Assembly (NCBI GenBank): GCA_002456995.1
Contig: NTKC01000003.1
Coordinates: 39,801 to 103,800 of the forward strand
Length of the DNA stretch: 64,000 nucleotides
Source: Candidatus Thioglobus sp. MED-G25
GTDB taxonomy: Bacteria > Pseudomonadota > Gammaproteobacteria > Arenicellales > UBA868
Direction: 5' to 3'
Of the stretch, positions 46,810 to 55,918 are shown in pieces; positions within the stretch are counted from its first letter, which is position 1, and each line of letters begins with the position of its first letter. Made by a program: the position numbers and the translations under genes. The notes under the pieces are model-generated. The model had not been told where the DNA came from. It was given only the letters and a program-made list of their open reading frames with translations, and searched no databases.

Positions 46810-47387
46810 CGTCTTCACGCTGCACATCCCTAAAAAACGTTTGCCTGGGCCTGTTGCTCTTGGCCGGATCAATCCTGGCCGGCGGCTGCGTACCTGTAAG
46901 CTTGCTGGCTATTGATGTCGTACGCGACGAGCGAGAGCCGCGCGCTTACTGGCAAGACAATAAGGCCGAAATGGACATGCGGTTTTCGATCTACCGGAAC
47001 AAGACGATTTCAGACACCAATGTCAGCGTCACGATCTGGAATGCCGTGGTACTGCTGACTGGCGAAGTACCCGACCAGCAAACCATCGACCGTATTCTGG
47101 ATATCGCAAAATCTCACGATTACACCCGCCAGGTGGTAAATCGCATCGAGTTGGCCGGCCGGACCAATATGGCCAGCCGTATTAACGACAGCTGGCTAAC
47201 TGGCCGTGTAAAAACTGCGCTGGTGGTATCAGGCACAGTGGACCCGACACGCTTCAAAGTTGTTACCGAAAGGGCAAATGTCTATCTCATGGGCCTGGTC
47301 ACCTCGGCTGAAGCAACCGAGGCTGTGATGATCGTGCGCAGCGTTCCCGGCGTGGTGCGCGTTATCAAGGTTTTTGAGTACTTCTAA
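46806..47387 (+). CDS. dolP: DolP-like outer-membrane lipoprotein with two BON domains
   Basis: A 193-residue protein. The signal peptide ends with LAGSILAGGC, with Cys28 as the likely lipidated residue (the -3 position is Ala, unusual for a lipobox). Two BON domains follow (about 56-120 and 127-190): NKTISDTNVSVTIWNAVVLL and WLTGRVKTALVVSGTVDPTR. DolP (YraP) keeps the outer membrane intact at division sites and binds anionic phospholipids. Same order as in E. coli: yraN, diaA, dolP. Confidence 0.88.
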   Translation: MTSSRCTSLKNVCLGLLLLAGSILAGGCVPVSLLAIDVVRDEREPRAYWQDNKAEMDMRFSIYRNKTISDTNVSVTIWNAVVLLTGEVPDQQTIDRILDIAKSHDYTRQVVNRIELAGRTNMASRINDSWLTGRVKTALVVSGTVDPTRFKVVTERANVYLMGLVTSAEATEAVMIVRSVPGVVRVIKVFEYF

Positions 47388-47425
47388 TGTAGTAAGCTCA
47401 AGGCGTAAAGACGCCTGGCAGGCCG

Positions 47426-47908
47426 TTGAATTCTGAGCATAAGATCTTTCAGAGCCAAGACCAACTCCGGACACAGCTGGACAAGGTCAGGCGGCCGCTT
47501 GTCTTCACCAACGGCTGCTTCGACATCCTGCACCGGGGGCACGTTGATTATTTGGAGCAGGCAGCACAGCTGGGCGCTACATTACTCGTAGCAGTAAACA
47601 GTGACGAGTCAATCCGAGCGCTAGGTAAGGGTGAAGACCGGCCAATCAATTCGCTGGCAGACCGGCTGGCAGTACTGGCCGCACTGGGCTTCGTCGACCT
47701 GGCGATCGGATTCGGGGACGAGACCCCCCTGGAACTGATCCGCTTGTGCCAACCGGATCGGCTGGTCAAAGGCGGTGACTGGCCTGTTTCTGAGATTATC
47801 GGTGCCGATCTGGTCCAGGTTAGTGGCGGTACGGTCCACACCATCCCTATCCGCTATCCCTGTTCAACCAGTGAACTGCTTAAGAAGATACGCACCACAA
47901 AAAGCTGA
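47426..47908 (+). CDS. rfaE2: HldE-C / RfaE2-type heptose adenylyltransferase
   Basis: A 160-residue cytidylyltransferase-fold protein. NGCFDILHRGHVDYLEQA has the nucleotide-binding HxGH, and KGGDWPVSEIIGADLV and the STSELLKKI end are typical of the D-glycero-beta-D-manno-heptose-1-phosphate adenylyltransferase half of HldE. There is no sugar-kinase half, so it is a stand-alone RfaE2 form; the kinase would be coded elsewhere. The start is a TTG at 47426 with poor context, so the true start may be a little downstream. Used for ADP-heptose of lipopolysaccharide inner core. Confidence 0.88.
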   Translation: MNSEHKIFQSQDQLRTQLDKVRRPLVFTNGCFDILHRGHVDYLEQAAQLGATLLVAVNSDESIRALGKGEDRPINSLADRLAVLAALGFVDLAIGFGDETPLELIRLCQPDRLVKGGDWPVSEIIGADLVQVSGGTVHTIPIRYPCSTSELLKKIRTTKS

Positions 47909-47923
47909 GATCCCCTCTCTGGG

Positions 47924-48424
47924 TCAGGCGCAAGAGTCTGCCAGTAGCACGCGGTAGTCCTGCGCATCAGAATCACTGAAGCAACACGCAACGATCCGCT
48001 CGAACTGAACCTGATGCTGGCGCATCACGGACACCGCAATTGCTGCAGCGTCTAACTTGGGATATCCGAATACACCTGTACTGATGGCCGGAAAAGCGAT
48101 AGATGCCAGTCCCGCATTCATCGCTAACGCGAAACAGTTCTCATAGCAGCACTGCAACAGCGCCGCTTCCCCCGCGCTACCGCCTTTCCAGACTGGACCA
48201 ACGGTGTGAACAATCCAGGCTGAGACCAGCCCAAAGCCGGGAGTTAACCGCGCCTCCCCGGTCCTGCACCCATCCAGTTGTGCACAGTAGGCCATAAGCT
48301 CAGGACCTGCTGCCCGGTGAATTGCGCCATCAACACCCCCACCACCCAGCAGTGTCTCATTGGCGGCATTAACCACGACCGATACGTCGAGTGTCGTGAT
48401 GTCAGCGATCATCACGTCGATCAA
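47924..48424 (-). CDS. Macrodomain protein, O-acetyl-ADP-ribose deacetylase-like
   Basis: A 166-residue protein with the MacroD-type core VVNAANETLLGGGGVDGAIHRAAG (about 16-40) and ISTGVFGYPKLDAAAIAV. Family members bind ADP-ribose and remove acetyl or ADP-ribosyl groups; E. coli YmdB is one. It overlaps nothing, with rppH 65 bases upstream on the same strand. The partner NAD-linked substrate cannot be read from the sequence. Confidence 0.88.
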   Translation of the reverse strand: MIDVMIADITTLDVSVVVNAANETLLGGGGVDGAIHRAAGPELMAYCAQLDGCRTGEARLTPGFGLVSAWIVHTVGPVWKGGSAGEAALLQCCYENCFALAMNAGLASIAFPAISTGVFGYPKLDAAAIAVSVMRQHQVQFERIVACCFSDSDAQDYRVLLADSCA

Positions 48425-48489
48425 GGAAAAATCCTCGTGGGGAACATCAAGACCAATGTCAAGTCGCTAACAGCCAGCAAATGTAACAC

Positions 48490-48996
48490 TCACGTGGGTA
48501 GGTCGATGCGTATCACCATGGGTTCGAGTTCGGTCAGGGCTCGCCTATACACTCGGCGCTTGAAGGATACGATCTGTTTCAGAGGCTGCCAGTAATCGAC
48601 CCACCGCCACTCGTCAAACTCGGGACGCTCGGCATGATCAAGACAGACTTGATTATCATCGGCCAACATATGCAGCAGGTACCACATTTGCTTCTGACCT
48701 CGAAACAGCATTCCTTGAGAGCGAATGTGGGTCCGGGGCACATCATAGCGCAGCCATTTTTGTGTATGTCCAATTACCTCGACATGCTCGGGCAATAAGC
48801 CGACCTCTTCATGGAGCTCGCGGTACACGGCATCCAGTACTGATTCTCCCCTTTCGACTCCACCTTGCGGAAACTGCCAGCCATCATGGCGGCTGCGCCG
48901 GGCCCAAAGCACCTGACCCCCACCATTACACAAAATGATCCCGACGTTAGGTCGATAACCATCTTTGTCAATGCATTGATCGTCTGGCAGTTGCAT
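48490..48996 (-). CDS. rppH: RNA pyrophosphohydrolase RppH
   Basis: A Nudix hydrolase of about 168 residues that removes pyrophosphate from the 5' end of mRNA and starts RNase E decay. The N-terminal IDKDGYRPNVGIILCNGGGQVLWARR opening (given in part) and the Nudix box GGVERGESVLDAVYRELHEE with VGL after it are clear. ATG at 48996 is chosen over an in-frame TTG at 49011. Confidence 0.94.
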   Translation of the reverse strand: MQLPDDQCIDKDGYRPNVGIILCNGGGQVLWARRSRHDGWQFPQGGVERGESVLDAVYRELHEEVGLLPEHVEVIGHTQKWLRYDVPRTHIRSQGMLFRGQKQMWYLLHMLADDNQVCLDHAERPEFDEWRWVDYWQPLKQIVSFKRRVYRRALTELEPMVIRIDLPT

Positions 48997-49179
48997 AGCG
49001 TGTGTGCCCAAAAATGATTATTGTTTCATGTTCAGCGTTTTCAGACAATGTAATCATATTCTCCGCAAGCTGTCTTCAATGAGGAGCATCGGACCGTAGT
49101 AACTGCGCTGCTGACAAAACGGTGTTGATACTCGGCCAAACTGAGCAAACCAGCAGATAAACCCGACTACTTCAGATGA

Positions 49180-49530
49180 TTATTCCTCGCGGTACAAGTC
49201 ATCGTAGCGGGCCTTGAACATGACTTCGAGTTCATCGATCACCTCGACTGCAGCCTGCTGCCCCATAACATGACGGGTCATGAGTGTAGTGGCTGCAGAA
49301 AATACATTGTCACTGTCGAGCATCGGATAGGTTCTCGCCAATCGTCGTATCGCCGCGATCACACTCTCTTCCACTGGTCTTGGCACCTGTAGAGGTTGCT
49401 CGGAGACTGGTGTGGTCACAACAGGATATCGCTGTGATAGAAAATCAGCAAAATCGACAAGTGTGCATCGGGCCGTCGGTGTCATTTGACGAAAAGCCTT
49501 CAGAAGTGCCTGTTCGATATCATCGCTCAT
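49180..49530 (-). CDS. Hypothetical protein, 116 residues
   Basis: An unrecognised soluble protein. The N-terminal half has a helical segment LVDFADFLSQRYP, reminiscent of short antitoxin-like DUF2281-type helices, followed by a proline-rich linker and a helical C-terminal half (VIAAIRRLARTYPMLDSDNV). It has no membrane segment or signal peptide. It sits 45 bases downstream of a LysR gene on the same strand, so it may be the last gene of that transcript. Function unknown. Confidence 0.7.
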   Translation of the reverse strand: MSDDIEQALLKAFRQMTPTARCTLVDFADFLSQRYPVVTTPVSEQPLQVPRPVEESVIAAIRRLARTYPMLDSDNVFSAATTLMTRHVMGQQAAVEVIDELEVMFKARYDDLYREE

Positions 49531-49575
49531 GATTGTCGGGCAGATGGCTGATCTGGGATTGAGGTTCAGGCCACG

Positions 49576-50505
49576 TTAACCGCTATTGGCAGCTTGTCCG
49601 TCCCCAAGACCAACCGTGTCACATTGGTCTTTCGCAAAAATGAGAAATTCCTCCATTGCCCTAATACGAAACTTTTGCTTCTGGTAAACGATCGTAAAAG
49701 GCCGTATGAGCGAAGGAGTCAAACTGGTTTTTTCGAGCAGACCCAGGCTGAGTTCCTTATCCAGCGTTGCGATCGACAAAATGGAAATTCCCAGTCCTGC
49801 TGCGACTGCACTTTTGATCGACTCAGAACTGCCAAACTCCATCGCCAGAATCATATCTGAGAACGATAATTTGTTTTCAGTCAGATACTCGGAGATGACC
49901 TGCCGGGTGCCAGATCCCTCCTCACGACTGATAAACGGGTACTGCATGATCTGGTCAGGCCTGACAGATTCTGGTCCGGCCAACGCGTGATCCGGCGGCG
50001 TTACCAGTAGCAGTTCATCCTGCCAGCAGACTTCAGTAACCAGATTCTTATTGTTGATCGGCCCTTCAACAATACCAATATCAATTTCGTTGTTTTCCAC
50101 CATGTGGATAACACCGAGAGTATTAGTAACATACAGGCGCATCGTTACCTCAGGAAATTTCGCCTGATAGTCTCCGAGAACGCGTGGAATCACATATTGG
50201 CCAATCGTTGTGCTTGCACCAATAACCAAAGGTCCCAAAACATCGCCCGTGAGTTTTCGTACCTCGTTGTCCATTTCACCGTACTGCGCGATGATCAGGT
50301 CGGCATGTGACTTCACCAGTTCACCCGCTACGGTCAGTGTAATCCGATTATGTGTTCGATCAAAAAGGCGGGTGTTGAAGTATTCCTCCAACTGACGAAT
50401 CTGGAATGTCACTGCCGGTTGGGTCATATGCAACACGTCGGCAGCCTTGGTAAAACTCAGCAGCCTGGCTACTGTCGAAAACACCTGCAGTCTTCTGTCA
50501 GCCAT
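49576..50505 (-). CDS. LysR-family regulator, YeiE/CysL-like
   Basis: A 309-residue regulator with an N-terminal winged helix (about 5-63, FTKAADVLHMTQPAVTFQIRQLE) and a periplasmic-binding-like effector domain (about 92-295). The opening of the effector domain LVIGASTTIGQYVIPRVLGD, and REEGSGTRQVISEYL, resemble YeiE and B. subtilis CysL, which act on sulfite metabolism. The siroheme gene cysG lies four kb away. It is 21 bases downstream of another LysR gene and forms a likely operon with it. Confidence 0.8.
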   Translation of the reverse strand: MADRRLQVFSTVARLLSFTKAADVLHMTQPAVTFQIRQLEEYFNTRLFDRTHNRITLTVAGELVKSHADLIIAQYGEMDNEVRKLTGDVLGPLVIGASTTIGQYVIPRVLGDYQAKFPEVTMRLYVTNTLGVIHMVENNEIDIGIVEGPINNKNLVTEVCWQDELLLVTPPDHALAGPESVRPDQIMQYPFISREEGSGTRQVISEYLTENKLSFSDMILAMEFGSSESIKSAVAAGLGISILSIATLDKELSLGLLEKTSLTPSLIRPFTIVYQKQKFRIRAMEEFLIFAKDQCDTVGLGDGQAANSG

Positions 50506-50526
50506 AACAAAAGTGCGTTTCTAATA

Positions 50527-51429
50527 TCAAGCGACCGCCTGCCGTGTGCCTTCGTCCAGCACAAACTGGCGGAATGCCTGGGCTGTTGGGGAAAGTCGTT
50601 TACCGCGCCGGTGTCCGACATACCAACGGCGCATAATCGGCATTCCTCGGATATCCAAACGGCCCAGTCGCTCGAGCGTAAGTTCCAGTTCAACGGTGTG
50701 TACAGAGACAATCGCCAGCCCCAGGCCGGCTTCGACACTCTGTTTGATAGTTTCATTACCTGTCATTTCGATGGTTGCACTGGGGGTAAAATATTTTTGA
50801 TCGAAAAAACGTTCCATCGCGATACGGGTTCCCGACCCTGGCTCGCGCACCACAAATGTTTCTTCCGTTAACTCTTTCAAGGCTATCGAACGGTGCTTGG
50901 ACAATGGATGATCGGGGCGCGCAATCATAATCAGGGGGTTGTCCATAAAAGCGTCGGCATCGAGATCGAGGCCTTTAGGCGGTTTACCCATCAGGACGAC
51001 ATCGGGTTGATTGTCTTCAAGTTTTTGCAACAAGGTCTCCCTGTTGGTCACATCGAGTGTAACTTGAACACTTGGGTGCAAACGGGTAAAAGTGGCGAGC
51101 AGTCGTGTGGCGAAATAGTTCACGGTAGAAGCAACAGCGATGCGCAGCCGGCCTGAATCCACGCCTTTCAGTTCATCCATTTCTTCCCGCGCTGTGGCCA
51201 GGTGGCGCATGATAGTCTGAGCATGACGCAACATGGTTTCACCCGCTTGAGTCATGAATACGCGCTTACCCAACTGCTCGAACAACGACAATCCGACGGA
51301 ACTTTCCAGCTGTTTAATCTGCATTGAAACTGCTGGCTGGGTGAGGTGAAGCTCTTCAGCCGCACGCGTATAACTCAGCTGGCGGGCGACCGCTTCGAAG
51401 ACCTGCAATTGGCGAATGGTAATGTGCAT
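50527..51429 (-). CDS. LysR-family regulator, CbbR-like
   Basis: A 300-residue LysR protein. The N-terminal part ITIRQLQVFEAVARQLSYTRAAEELHLTQPAVS (in part) is the DNA-binding helix, and RLRIAVASTVNYFATRLLATF opens the effector domain; VVREPGSGTRIAMERFF is typical of CbbR-type proteins that control Calvin-cycle genes. No cbb gene is in the window. CbbR homologues with other targets exist, so the name describes the subfamily only. It lies upstream of the YeiE-like gene with 21 bases between. Confidence 0.78.
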   Translation of the reverse strand: MHITIRQLQVFEAVARQLSYTRAAEELHLTQPAVSMQIKQLESSVGLSLFEQLGKRVFMTQAGETMLRHAQTIMRHLATAREEMDELKGVDSGRLRIAVASTVNYFATRLLATFTRLHPSVQVTLDVTNRETLLQKLEDNQPDVVLMGKPPKGLDLDADAFMDNPLIMIARPDHPLSKHRSIALKELTEETFVVREPGSGTRIAMERFFDQKYFTPSATIEMTGNETIKQSVEAGLGLAIVSVHTVELELTLERLGRLDIRGMPIMRRWYVGHRRGKRLSPTAQAFRQFVLDEGTRQAVA

Positions 51430-51595
51430 ACCGGACCTTTAGGGCACAGGACCGAGACCCAGATCCCGATCAACGGAATAAGTATAACTTATTTATACTA
51501 CGACCAAATCGCAATAACGCTGATGTAAATTTGTACCCAGGGGCAGGCTGGCTTAGCGCTGATTCTTAAGCTTTCAACGAGGTTTTTGTCTAATT

Positions 51596-52711
51596 TCAGT
51601 AACAACCTGCGTCGAAGCGAGCCGCTGGCTGGCCACTATCCAGCACGGACCGAACAGTGACAGAGGCATCTTTCAAACTATTCTCCACACCCATGTGTAG
51701 CAAACACACCGCCGCACCATAAATCAGGCTGTCGTACATCGGACCCGATGCGCCGGCCAGTGCCAAACGTCCGGCCTGAGCTGTGGCCAGTGCTCTGCGG
51801 TACATTTCGTCTTCGTTCGGCAGTTCGCTCTGTGCGGACGCTGGCAACAATACATCAGGCAGTGGTACTGCACGAGTCTGAGAGTTAATGCCGGCAAGCG
51901 TGGGATCAAGCCGAATTTCTTCATTGTCCCGATCAGCTGCAAACCGCAACAGTTTCGACGGCTGATTCAGCGATGCGATAACACCGCCTTCCACACCGCG
52001 AACAATCGCAGCAGATGCAAATCCTGCCTTGCGGGCCAACATCGCATAAATTGGCGGATAAGGTTTGTGAACATACCCCGTAACCAGGTGCGTCGACTGC
52101 CGCCCCAGGACAGGAGCCAGCAACACCTCCAACGTCGTCAGTAGCGGTCGTTTCACAATTCGTGACCGAAGGTCAACCAGCTGGTGCAGACCAGGACAGG
52201 CGTATCTCTGGTCAACATATGCCCAGCCACAGGTCGGATCATCAAGTTGCATTGCTGCCTCAGCCGGGGCCAGTTCCACTACCGCACCCGCAGCTTCAAG
52301 GACCTGGCGGTGAGTAGTACCGTACTTCGGCCCGACCTGCTGAGCGCCCGAACTGACTGTGGCGATCCCACAGGCGGCAAGGACTGCGGGTAGAAAAGGA
52401 GCTGCCGGTAATCCGCGAACAAATCCGTCGAAAGGGTCTGCAATATGCAGAATATCTGCAACCCCAGAGCGCACTTGTACTGTGCTGTCGAGAAGCGCCC
52501 GAAGTGCGCCACAATTCTCAGCATCGGTTTCCCGCTTCATGCGCAGTGCAATTAGAAATATCGCGGACTGTACTTCATCGGCTGACCCGGCAAGAATATG
52601 AGTCATCGCACGATAAGTCTCTTCTTCAGAGAGGTCTTTACTGAGTTCGGGGCCGGTCGCAATGCGCTGTAGGTACGAACGCATCTCAAGATCGACCGAT
52701 GCAATTTTCAT
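51596..52711 (-). CDS. TrpD2-like glycosyltransferase-family protein
   Basis: A 371-residue member of the anthranilate phosphoribosyltransferase superfamily without the rest of a trp operon. It has the N-terminal helical domain (SEEETYRAMTHILAGSADEVQ) and the phosphoribosyl-binding region DPFDGFVRGLPAAPFLPAVLA and GPKYGTTHRQVLEAAGA. E. coli YbiB is such a protein and binds nucleic acids; catalytic activity is uncertain. No trp genes are nearby, so it is not likely to be TrpD proper. Confidence 0.8.
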   Translation of the reverse strand: MKIASVDLEMRSYLQRIATGPELSKDLSEEETYRAMTHILAGSADEVQSAIFLIALRMKRETDAENCGALRALLDSTVQVRSGVADILHIADPFDGFVRGLPAAPFLPAVLAACGIATVSSGAQQVGPKYGTTHRQVLEAAGAVVELAPAEAAMQLDDPTCGWAYVDQRYACPGLHQLVDLRSRIVKRPLLTTLEVLLAPVLGRQSTHLVTGYVHKPYPPIYAMLARKAGFASAAIVRGVEGGVIASLNQPSKLLRFAADRDNEEIRLDPTLAGINSQTRAVPLPDVLLPASAQSELPNEDEMYRRALATAQAGRLALAGASGPMYDSLIYGAAVCLLHMGVENSLKDASVTVRSVLDSGQPAARFDAGCY

Positions 52712-52824
52712 GACCGTAGTCCTATCGTGGTTTCCAATTACAGTCTACGTTGCAACGCTTGCTCTCTCTATACCCAATTCGGTAGTGTAGACACACCCAA
52801 CCGAATTTCTGGAGGGATTTCACA

Positions 52825-53274
52825 TTGGACGAGCAGCAAATGACACTGGCGAGCGGAATTGCGGCATTTGAGTCCAAGCAATTCAGCCAGGCATTGCAAC
52901 TTCTAGCACCACACGCACAAATCGGCAACTCGGACGCACAACATCGTCTGGCTGTCATGTGCCAGAACGGTCTTGGACAGGTTCGAAACGAAGCGTCAGC
53001 CTACAGATGGATGAAGTACGCTGCAGACCAGGACCATGGTCCGGCTCTACACGCGTTGGGCTACATGTATCTGGATGGTGACTGCACCAACCAGGACAAC
53101 CAAAAAGCCGTGGCCTGTTTTGAAAAAGCGGTGGATCTTGGATTTGAAGGCTCGATGCTGGCACTGGCACAGATGTACCAGCAGGGCCGCGGCGTAGCCC
53201 AGAACACAGCCAAAGCCAGGTTGCTCTATGTCCAGGCCGGATTCGACCCCGCGGAACTGATCGACCACAGTTAG
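52825..53274 (+). CDS. Sel1-repeat protein
   Basis: A 149-residue protein with about three tetratricopeptide-like Sel1 repeats, each with the A..LG..Y..G pattern: NGLGQVRNEASAYRWMKYAA, LGYMYLDGDCTNQDNQKAVA, LAQMYQQGRGVAQNTAKARL. These are protein-protein contact modules. The start is TTG at 52825, with GGAGGG at 52811-52816 eight bases upstream; the ATG at 52840 is too far from it. No signal peptide. Converges on the small membrane protein after it. Confidence 0.85.
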   Translation: MDEQQMTLASGIAAFESKQFSQALQLLAPHAQIGNSDAQHRLAVMCQNGLGQVRNEASAYRWMKYAADQDHGPALHALGYMYLDGDCTNQDNQKAVACFEKAVDLGFEGSMLALAQMYQQGRGVAQNTAKARLLYVQAGFDPAELIDHS

Positions 53275-53299
53275 TGCCGCAGACCACCCATATCGCTAT

Positions 53300-53461
53300 T
53301 CAGGGCTTCTTTTGAGCCGAATGCCCTTTGTCAACAGCAGTCCATTTGAGTCGATCCGCTCGGTCGCGCTGACTGCGATTGGCACGAAACCGACCCACAA
53401 ACATGAACACCACGATTCCCAAAACAGCCATACCGCCGAAGATCAGTTCGTTTAGACCCAT
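53300..53461 (-). CDS. Small membrane protein, 53 residues
   Basis: A short gene directly after yccA. The ATG at 53461 has AAGGAG ten bases upstream inside the end of yccA, and it starts three bases after the yccA stop. The protein has one membrane helix (about 6-23, LIFGGMAVLGIVVFMFVG), then a basic cytoplasmic tail RFRANRSQRDRADRLKW and a short charged end. No family recognised. Co-expression with the Bax inhibitor-like protein is likely from the spacing. Confidence 0.65.
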   Translation of the reverse strand: MGLNELIFGGMAVLGIVVFMFVGRFRANRSQRDRADRLKWTAVDKGHSAQKKP

Positions 53462-53464
53462 CGA

Positions 53465-54244
53465 CTAACGACTCCTTAGCTTTGCCAGGAGGCGCAGAAT
53501 TTCAAGGTACAACCAGACCAATGTCACCATGAGGCTGAACGCGCCATACCACTCCATGTACTTCGGTGCGCCCTGTTCAGCACCCGCCTCGATAAAGTCG
53601 AAATCAAGCACAAGGTTAAGGGCTGCAATCGCCACAACAAAAACACTGAATCCAATTCCGAACAAACCGTTGCTATGGATGAAACCAACGCTAGAACCAA
53701 AAAACCCCATCACAAAACTCACCAAGTAAAGCAATGCGATACCGCCAGTTGCTGCAACAATCATCAGCCGAAAATTCTCGGTCGGTTTTATCAAACCAGT
53801 TTTATACGCCAACAGCAACATGGCAAGCGTTCCAAAAGTCAGGCCCACAGCCTGAATCACAATCCCCGGATACTGCATCTCAAACATTGCAGAAATACCA
53901 CCCATTGCCAGGCCCTGCAAAAGTGCATACGCCGGGGCCGTCAGCCCCGCCCATTGACGCTTGAAAATGGTAACCATTGCCATGGCCAACCCACCTAATA
54001 GACCGAGCATCATCAGACCTTTGACTGCACCTGACCCTCCGCTCTGGAAAAATTGGTTCCAGACATAACCTGCGCTCACTAGACACAGCACCAGCAGGAT
54101 ACCGGTCTTATTGACTGCGCCGGCAAGAGTCATTCGTTGAGTACTGTCGGTTTCGCCGAAGGTTGCATCCGGCTGGAATGCATTACCTCTGAACATCGGA
54201 TTACCTGAACGACCGAATGTCTGCAGAGCTGTTCGATTTGCCAT
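53465..54244 (-). CDS. Bax inhibitor-1 / YccA-family membrane protein
   Basis: About 259 residues, seven predicted membrane helices from about residue 50, opened by TLAGAVNKTGILLVLCLVSA and closed by YMEWYGAFSLMVTLVWLYLEILRLL. The family includes E. coli YccA, which modulates FtsH proteolysis, and calcium-leak channels. I chose ATG 54244 (MANRTALQTF) because AGGAG precedes it by nine bases; an upstream in-frame start at 54316 has no site. A 53-residue membrane protein follows at once. Confidence 0.85.
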   Translation of the reverse strand: MANRTALQTFGRSGNPMFRGNAFQPDATFGETDSTQRMTLAGAVNKTGILLVLCLVSAGYVWNQFFQSGGSGAVKGLMMLGLLGGLAMAMVTIFKRQWAGLTAPAYALLQGLAMGGISAMFEMQYPGIVIQAVGLTFGTLAMLLLAYKTGLIKPTENFRLMIVAATGGIALLYLVSFVMGFFGSSVGFIHSNGLFGIGFSVFVVAIAALNLVLDFDFIEAGAEQGAPKYMEWYGAFSLMVTLVWLYLEILRLLAKLRSR

Positions 54245-54447
54245 CTGGTTTGCTCCTGACTGAGAAAACTGAATCCTCTCACACCTCAAGGTACCGGTTC
54301 CACCTTGCACTGCCAATTACAACCGTGTACGCCTGAACACTCAACGGGAAGGGTTAAAATGTACGGTTCTACCCTATTCCCCCTAGGATATAGTCATATT
54401 CTGTGCTTTAGCTCAGAATTTTCGCTTTGTACACCAAGGCCGGTGCA

Positions 54448-55896
54448 ATGAATTACCTTCCTGTCTTTCTACGAATCCGCAACGCGCCCTGCCTCGTCGT
54501 TGGTGGTGGCGCGATCGCATTGCGCAAAGTTGAGTTACTGCTCAGTGCCGGCGCATCAGTTACTGTGGTTTCGAAGTCTCAGGACCATCGTATGCTCAAG
54601 CTCATTCAGCAACAGAAAATCACCCATTTGAAATGCGAATTTAGCCCGGACATGATCACGGGTATGTGCCTGGTGGTGGCTGCAACTAACGATCGGACCG
54701 TCAATCAGCAAGTCTCGGAGACCGCGATGGCTCAGGCCATACCGGTCAATGTCGTAGATCAACCCGAACTGAGTAATTTCATTGTGCCCTCGATTGTCGA
54801 CCGTTCCCCTGTCATCATTGCAGTCGGTACCGGCGGTACAGCACCCATACTCGCCCGCTTGCTCAAAAGCCGACTTGAGACTCTGATACCGGCCGCTTAT
54901 GGACGACTGGCCGGGCTTGCGGGTGGATTTCGGCAGCAGGTCAAGGCGAAATTCGATTCCATCGCCGAAAGAAAACACTTCTGGGAATATGTATTACAAG
55001 GGCCCATCGCCGAACTGGTCTTCTCCGGGCGGGATGATGACGCTCGGGATGCACTTGAGCGACTCATTGAAAAGCCGGATTACTCACCCACTGCACAAGG
55101 TGAGGTCTACCTGGTTGGCGCAGGCCCCGGAGACCCAGACCTACTGACTTTCCGCGCCTTGAGACTTATGCAGCAAGCTGATGTCGTACTCTATGACCGA
55201 CTCGTTGCTCGCGAGATTGTCGATCTGGCACGACGGGATGCGGACCGCATTTTTGTCGGCAAATCACGTGCGAAACATGCCGTGTCACAGACAGACATTA
55301 ACCGTCTACTCGTTGAACTGGCACACCAAGGAAAACGGGTGCTGCGACTCAAGGGCGGAGACCCGTTCATCTTTGGTCGGGGCGGTGAAGAGATTGCGGA
55401 CCTGGTTCGTGAAAATATCCCCTTCCAGGTTATACCCGGTATAACTGCCGCATCGGGTTGTGCCGCCTATGCCGGGATACCACTTACCCACCGTGACCAC
55501 GCACAATCCTGCGTTTTTGTCACCGGTCATCTAAAAGATGGTCAACTCGACCTTAACTGGTCCGCGCTTTGCCAACCTGGCCAGACAGTGGTTGTCTACA
55601 TGAGCCTGACCGGTCTTGAAACACTGTGCAGTAAGATGATCAGGCACGGTGCCGATAGAGATCTACCAGCTGCATTGATTCAACAAGGTACAACAAGAAA
55701 CCAGAAGGTTATTACAGGCACACTGGCCACCCTGCCTGGAACAGTAAGCAGCGGTGATATCAAACCACCCACTTTGCTTATCATAGGCCATGTTGTCAGC
55801 TTGCGCTCAGATCTCGCCTGGTACAACCCCGACGACTGTAGCCCCGATACCGACACTGAAACAAACCTGCACGCGAAGTCAGGCTTTTCCAGATGA
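54448..55896 (+). CDS. cysG: Siroheme synthase CysG (trifunctional)
   Basis: A 482-residue fusion: N-terminal precorrin-2 dehydrogenase/sirohydrochlorin ferrochelatase (about 1-200, CLVVGGGAIALRKVELLLSAG), and a C-terminal uroporphyrin-III C-methyltransferase (about 215-465, VYLVGAGPGDPDLLTFRALR, RLKGGDPFIFGRGGEE). It makes siroheme for sulfite and nitrite reductases. No reductase gene lies here. ATG 54448 begins MNYLPVFL, the usual CysG opening; an in-frame TTG at 54427 is possible. A Rieske protein follows 22 bases after the stop codon. Confidence 0.96.
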   Translation: MNYLPVFLRIRNAPCLVVGGGAIALRKVELLLSAGASVTVVSKSQDHRMLKLIQQQKITHLKCEFSPDMITGMCLVVAATNDRTVNQQVSETAMAQAIPVNVVDQPELSNFIVPSIVDRSPVIIAVGTGGTAPILARLLKSRLETLIPAAYGRLAGLAGGFRQQVKAKFDSIAERKHFWEYVLQGPIAELVFSGRDDDARDALERLIEKPDYSPTAQGEVYLVGAGPGDPDLLTFRALRLMQQADVVLYDRLVAREIVDLARRDADRIFVGKSRAKHAVSQTDINRLLVELAHQGKRVLRLKGGDPFIFGRGGEEIADLVRENIPFQVIPGITAASGCAAYAGIPLTHRDHAQSCVFVTGHLKDGQLDLNWSALCQPGQTVVVYMSLTGLETLCSKMIRHGADRDLPAALIQQGTTRNQKVITGTLATLPGTVSSGDIKPPTLLIIGHVVSLRSDLAWYNPDDCSPDTDTETNLHAKSGFSR

Positions 55897-55918
55897 GTGG
55901 GCAAGCGACACTCTGCTC

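Noticed and set aside
47401..47416. Hairpin AGGCGT-AAAG-ACGCCT between dolP and rfaE2
   Set aside because: No U-tract follows it and the two genes lie close together, so a terminator is unlikely.
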